Virus record (IMG/VR): IMGVR_UViG_3300042562_000747
Coordinates: 1 to 64,000 of that record
Length of the DNA stretch: 64,000 nt
Strand: one strand, 5' to 3'
From: a virus
The position numbers were made by a program, and so were the translations under genes. Positions 62,535-64,000 of the stretch are shown in pieces (within the stretch, counting starts at the first letter, position 1; the number at the start of each line of letters is the position of its first letter). The notes under the pieces were generated by a model, which was not told the DNA's origin, searched no databases, and was given only the letters and a program-made list of their open reading frames with translations.

Positions 62535-62867
62535 TTATAATGCAAATGATTCACCACATCCGCAAGTTCGGGATGCGTTTGGATTCTCCCACGCAAACCC
62601 TTTACCATTCAATCCATCTGAATAAGTAAGTTGCGTACCAAATAAGTATAAAACTGATTTCTTATCTATTACTACTTTTAAACCACCATCGGCTTCTACT
62701 ACTTCATCCATATCGGTTATTGTAGTATCAAAGTCCATTGTGTATGATAAACCACTACACCCACCCCCTTTTACACCTACTCTTAAATTATGTGTATCTG
62801 GTGTCATTCCACTTTCCATCATTAGATTAACGACGTGAGTTAAGGCTTTTTCTGATATTGTTACCAT
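62535..62867 (-). CDS. A-type Fe-S carrier (IscA/ErpA/HesB-like)
   Basis: This 110-aa protein is the usual family length. It has VGVKGGGCSGLSYTMDF (first Cys) and the C-terminal TCGCGESFAL (CxC), the three Cys residues that hold a transferable cluster. KSVLYLFGTQLTYSDGLNGK is also typical. Such carriers could supply clusters to the two radical SAM proteins in this genome, but that link is an inference. HesB-type genes occur in several T4-like phages. Confidence 0.93.
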   Translation of the reverse strand: MVTISEKALTHVVNLMMESGMTPDTHNLRVGVKGGGCSGLSYTMDFDTTITDMDEVVEADGGLKVVIDKKSVLYLFGTQLTYSDGLNGKGFAWENPNASRTCGCGESFAL

Positions 62868-62875
62868 ACTAATAA

Positions 62876-63532
62876 TTATATCTTTTCAAAATATCCACCA
62901 ACATCAAATTTTGATTTCATATTAATTGAACCTGCTTCGTTTGGTACAAATTTAACAGGGTCTACTAATCTAAAATCAACCGATACTCTACTTTGGCTAC
63001 TATCATTGTTTTTATTACCATGATATAAGTTTGCGCCACTAAATACTAAAATTTCACCATAGTTTACTTTATATGGTTGGTAATCACCTTTATCTGCTTT
63101 ACTTTCCATCCAAATAGTGTTTTGTTCGTTGGTATTTACAAAGGGCATCCAAAAATTTACTTCCGATGTTCCATGATTGTAAGTGCTATCTTTATGCCAT
63201 TCACCTACACCTAAATTACCTTCTGCTAATTGAACTCTAAATGTTGGAATATTCTGATAAATAATTTCATCATAACCAAACCTTTCTTTAAGTTCTTTAA
63301 CTAATTCTAAATAAGTTGGTAAGAATTGTGTTTTATATTTGTCGTAATATCTTTTATGCCAAATTGTAGATTGGTCCTTTTCTCTAACTAATAAATCATA
63401 GTGTTCTAATATATGTAAATCTTCTAATGGAATAGTATTCCCTTCCCATACTTCTAACATTTCTGAAACTATTTGTCTAAATGGATACTTTGTGGTATCG
63501 TAACTAATTTTGTAAGGTGTTTGTAAGTACAT
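62876..63532 (-). CDS. 2-oxoglutarate/Fe(II)-dependent oxygenase (phytanoyl-CoA-hydroxylase-like)
   Basis: This 218-aa protein has iron ligands GEWHKDSTYNH (His-x-Asp) and NLYHGNKNND (His), with the 2OG-binding Arg in QSRVSVDFRLVDP. INWx-like EVNFWMPFVNTNE and YGEILVFSGANLYHG match PhyH/StrG-type oxygenases, a different branch from the three P4H-like ones in the window. It sits with a truncated glycosyltransferase, so a sugar or small-molecule hydroxylation is possible. Confidence 0.82.
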   Translation of the reverse strand: MYLQTPYKISYDTTKYPFRQIVSEMLEVWEGNTIPLEDLHILEHYDLLVREKDQSTIWHKRYYDKYKTQFLPTYLELVKELKERFGYDEIIYQNIPTFRVQLAEGNLGVGEWHKDSTYNHGTSEVNFWMPFVNTNEQNTIWMESKADKGDYQPYKVNYGEILVFSGANLYHGNKNNDSSQSRVSVDFRLVDPVKFVPNEAGSINMKSKFDVGGYFEKI

Positions 63533-63534
63533 AA

Positions 63535-64000
63535 CTAAAATAAATTATATTGTTGTTTTAATCGTAAATCGTTTTCTCTTATTGCATGGATTTCACTATC
63601 TGCATCTAAAATATTATTTGTTACCGATAATTCACCATCTATTCTATATCCTACCAATTTGTAATTTTGTTTTCTTCTATTTCTAGCTTTTACAAATAAC
63701 CAATCATCTTGTCCCCATACTTTCATTTCTTCGGGTATTGGAGTGTAGTTTTCTTTATGAACAAATATTGCACAACCCCATCCACCGTGTCTATGTTCAA
63801 TCGGTTGTAATCCAAAACTTAAACTAGGATATGTATTGTATGGGATTTCATCTAATCCTATTAATCCAATTTCAGGTGTAATAAAATCATATAAGGTGTT
63901 CAATATCTGCCAATCCATCCAAATGTCATCATTTAGGATTAAAAGTTTATCATACTTTGCCATTTTTGCTCCTTTATTCCAAGGTGCAGTAACATATGTA
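63535..64000 (-). CDS. Glycosyltransferase (GT-A fold), truncated at the right edge
   Basis: The reading frame stays open from 63535 through the right edge: upstream of the ATG at 63963 the codons read TYVTAPWNKGAK. Continuous with MAKYDKLLILNDDIWMD, this forms a GT2-like N-K-G...A...D..LxLNDD pattern with the metal-binding DD. HGGWGCAIFVHKENY and WGQDDWLFVKARN follow, like acceptor-side motifs. An AAAGGAG Shine-Dalgarno-like sequence five bases before the ATG at 63963 could mean a start there, but then half the fold would be missing. I favour a gene cut by the window end. Confidence 0.7.
   Translation of the reverse strand, partial: TYVTAPWNKGAKMAKYDKLLILNDDIWMDWQILNTLYDFITPEIGLIGLDEIPYNTYPSLSFGLQPIEHRHGGWGCAIFVHKENYTPIPEEMKVWGQDDWLFVKARNRRKQNYKLVGYRIDGELSVTNNILDADSEIHAIRENDLRLKQQYNLF
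63969..63975 (-). promoter_or_regulatory. Shine-Dalgarno-like sequence inside the truncated glycosyltransferase frame
   Basis: The minus strand reads AAAGGAG five bases before the ATG at 63963. It also encodes Lys-Gly in the longer frame, so it may be a chance match or an internal start. Confidence 0.3.

Overview
The window reads as part of the genome of a large, AT-rich, T4-like tailed phage (myovirus). Every gene I can support lies on the minus strand, so transcription runs from position 64000 towards 1. Neighbouring genes are packed with ATGA or TAATG overlaps. Hallmarks are a terminase large subunit (left edge), gp6- and gp25-like baseplate wedge proteins, a gp5-like hub protein, a gp55-like late sigma factor, a T4-type zinc-ribbon/TOPRIM primase, an Mre11/Rad50-type nuclease and a T7 endonuclease I-like resolvase. 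Most start codons have A/T-rich leaders rather than Shine-Dalgarno sequences, which would fit a Bacteroidota host, but this is only an inference. I saw no tRNA, integrase, insertion sequence or CRISPR array.

Layout in transcription order (right to left). 64.0-59.2 kb: a truncated glycosyltransferase, a 2-oxoglutarate oxygenase, an A-type Fe-S carrier, peptide deformylase, a small membrane protein, the late sigma factor and a NodU/CmcH carbamoyltransferase. 59.1-41.1 kb: baseplate and tail genes, including a CHAP-like hydrolase, gp25, gp6, a DNRLRE-like protein and a 1728-aa protein with a LamG domain. 41.1-36.5 kb: resolvase, primase and a single-chain Mre11-Rad50 fusion. 36.5-31.0 kb: an oxygenase, a 1398-aa tail fibre and two small genes, one chaperone-like. 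31.0-6.1 kb: a roughly 25-kb sugar and glycan cassette. 6.1-0 kb: a 1385-aa multi-enzyme protein, a Cys-rich protein, a membrane-anchored protein and terL.

The cassette contains three GT7-like galactosyltransferase homologues whose catalytic domain is interrupted by a LamG domain, three GT10-like transferases, one GT-B and one GT-A transferase, three SGNH-like hydrolases, three NAD-dependent sugar epimerase/reductases, an RmlC-type 3,5-epimerase, two radical SAM enzymes with an extra Cys cluster, two 2OG-Fe(II) oxygenases, a class I methyltransferase, and minimal alpha and beta halves of a TPP-dependent E1-type enzyme. It has no flippase, polymerase or polyprenyl-phosphate transferase. I therefore infer that it builds unusual sugars in the cytosol and attaches them to soluble acceptors, perhaps virion proteins such as the neighbouring fibre, rather than rebuilding host lipopolysaccharide.

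The strongest candidates for something undescribed are the LamG-interrupted GT7 enzymes, the 1385-aa protein joining an NMN-adenylyltransferase-like domain, a DUF5661-like segment, a ParB-like domain and a ligase-like nucleotidyltransferase, and the phage-borne mini E1 enzyme.
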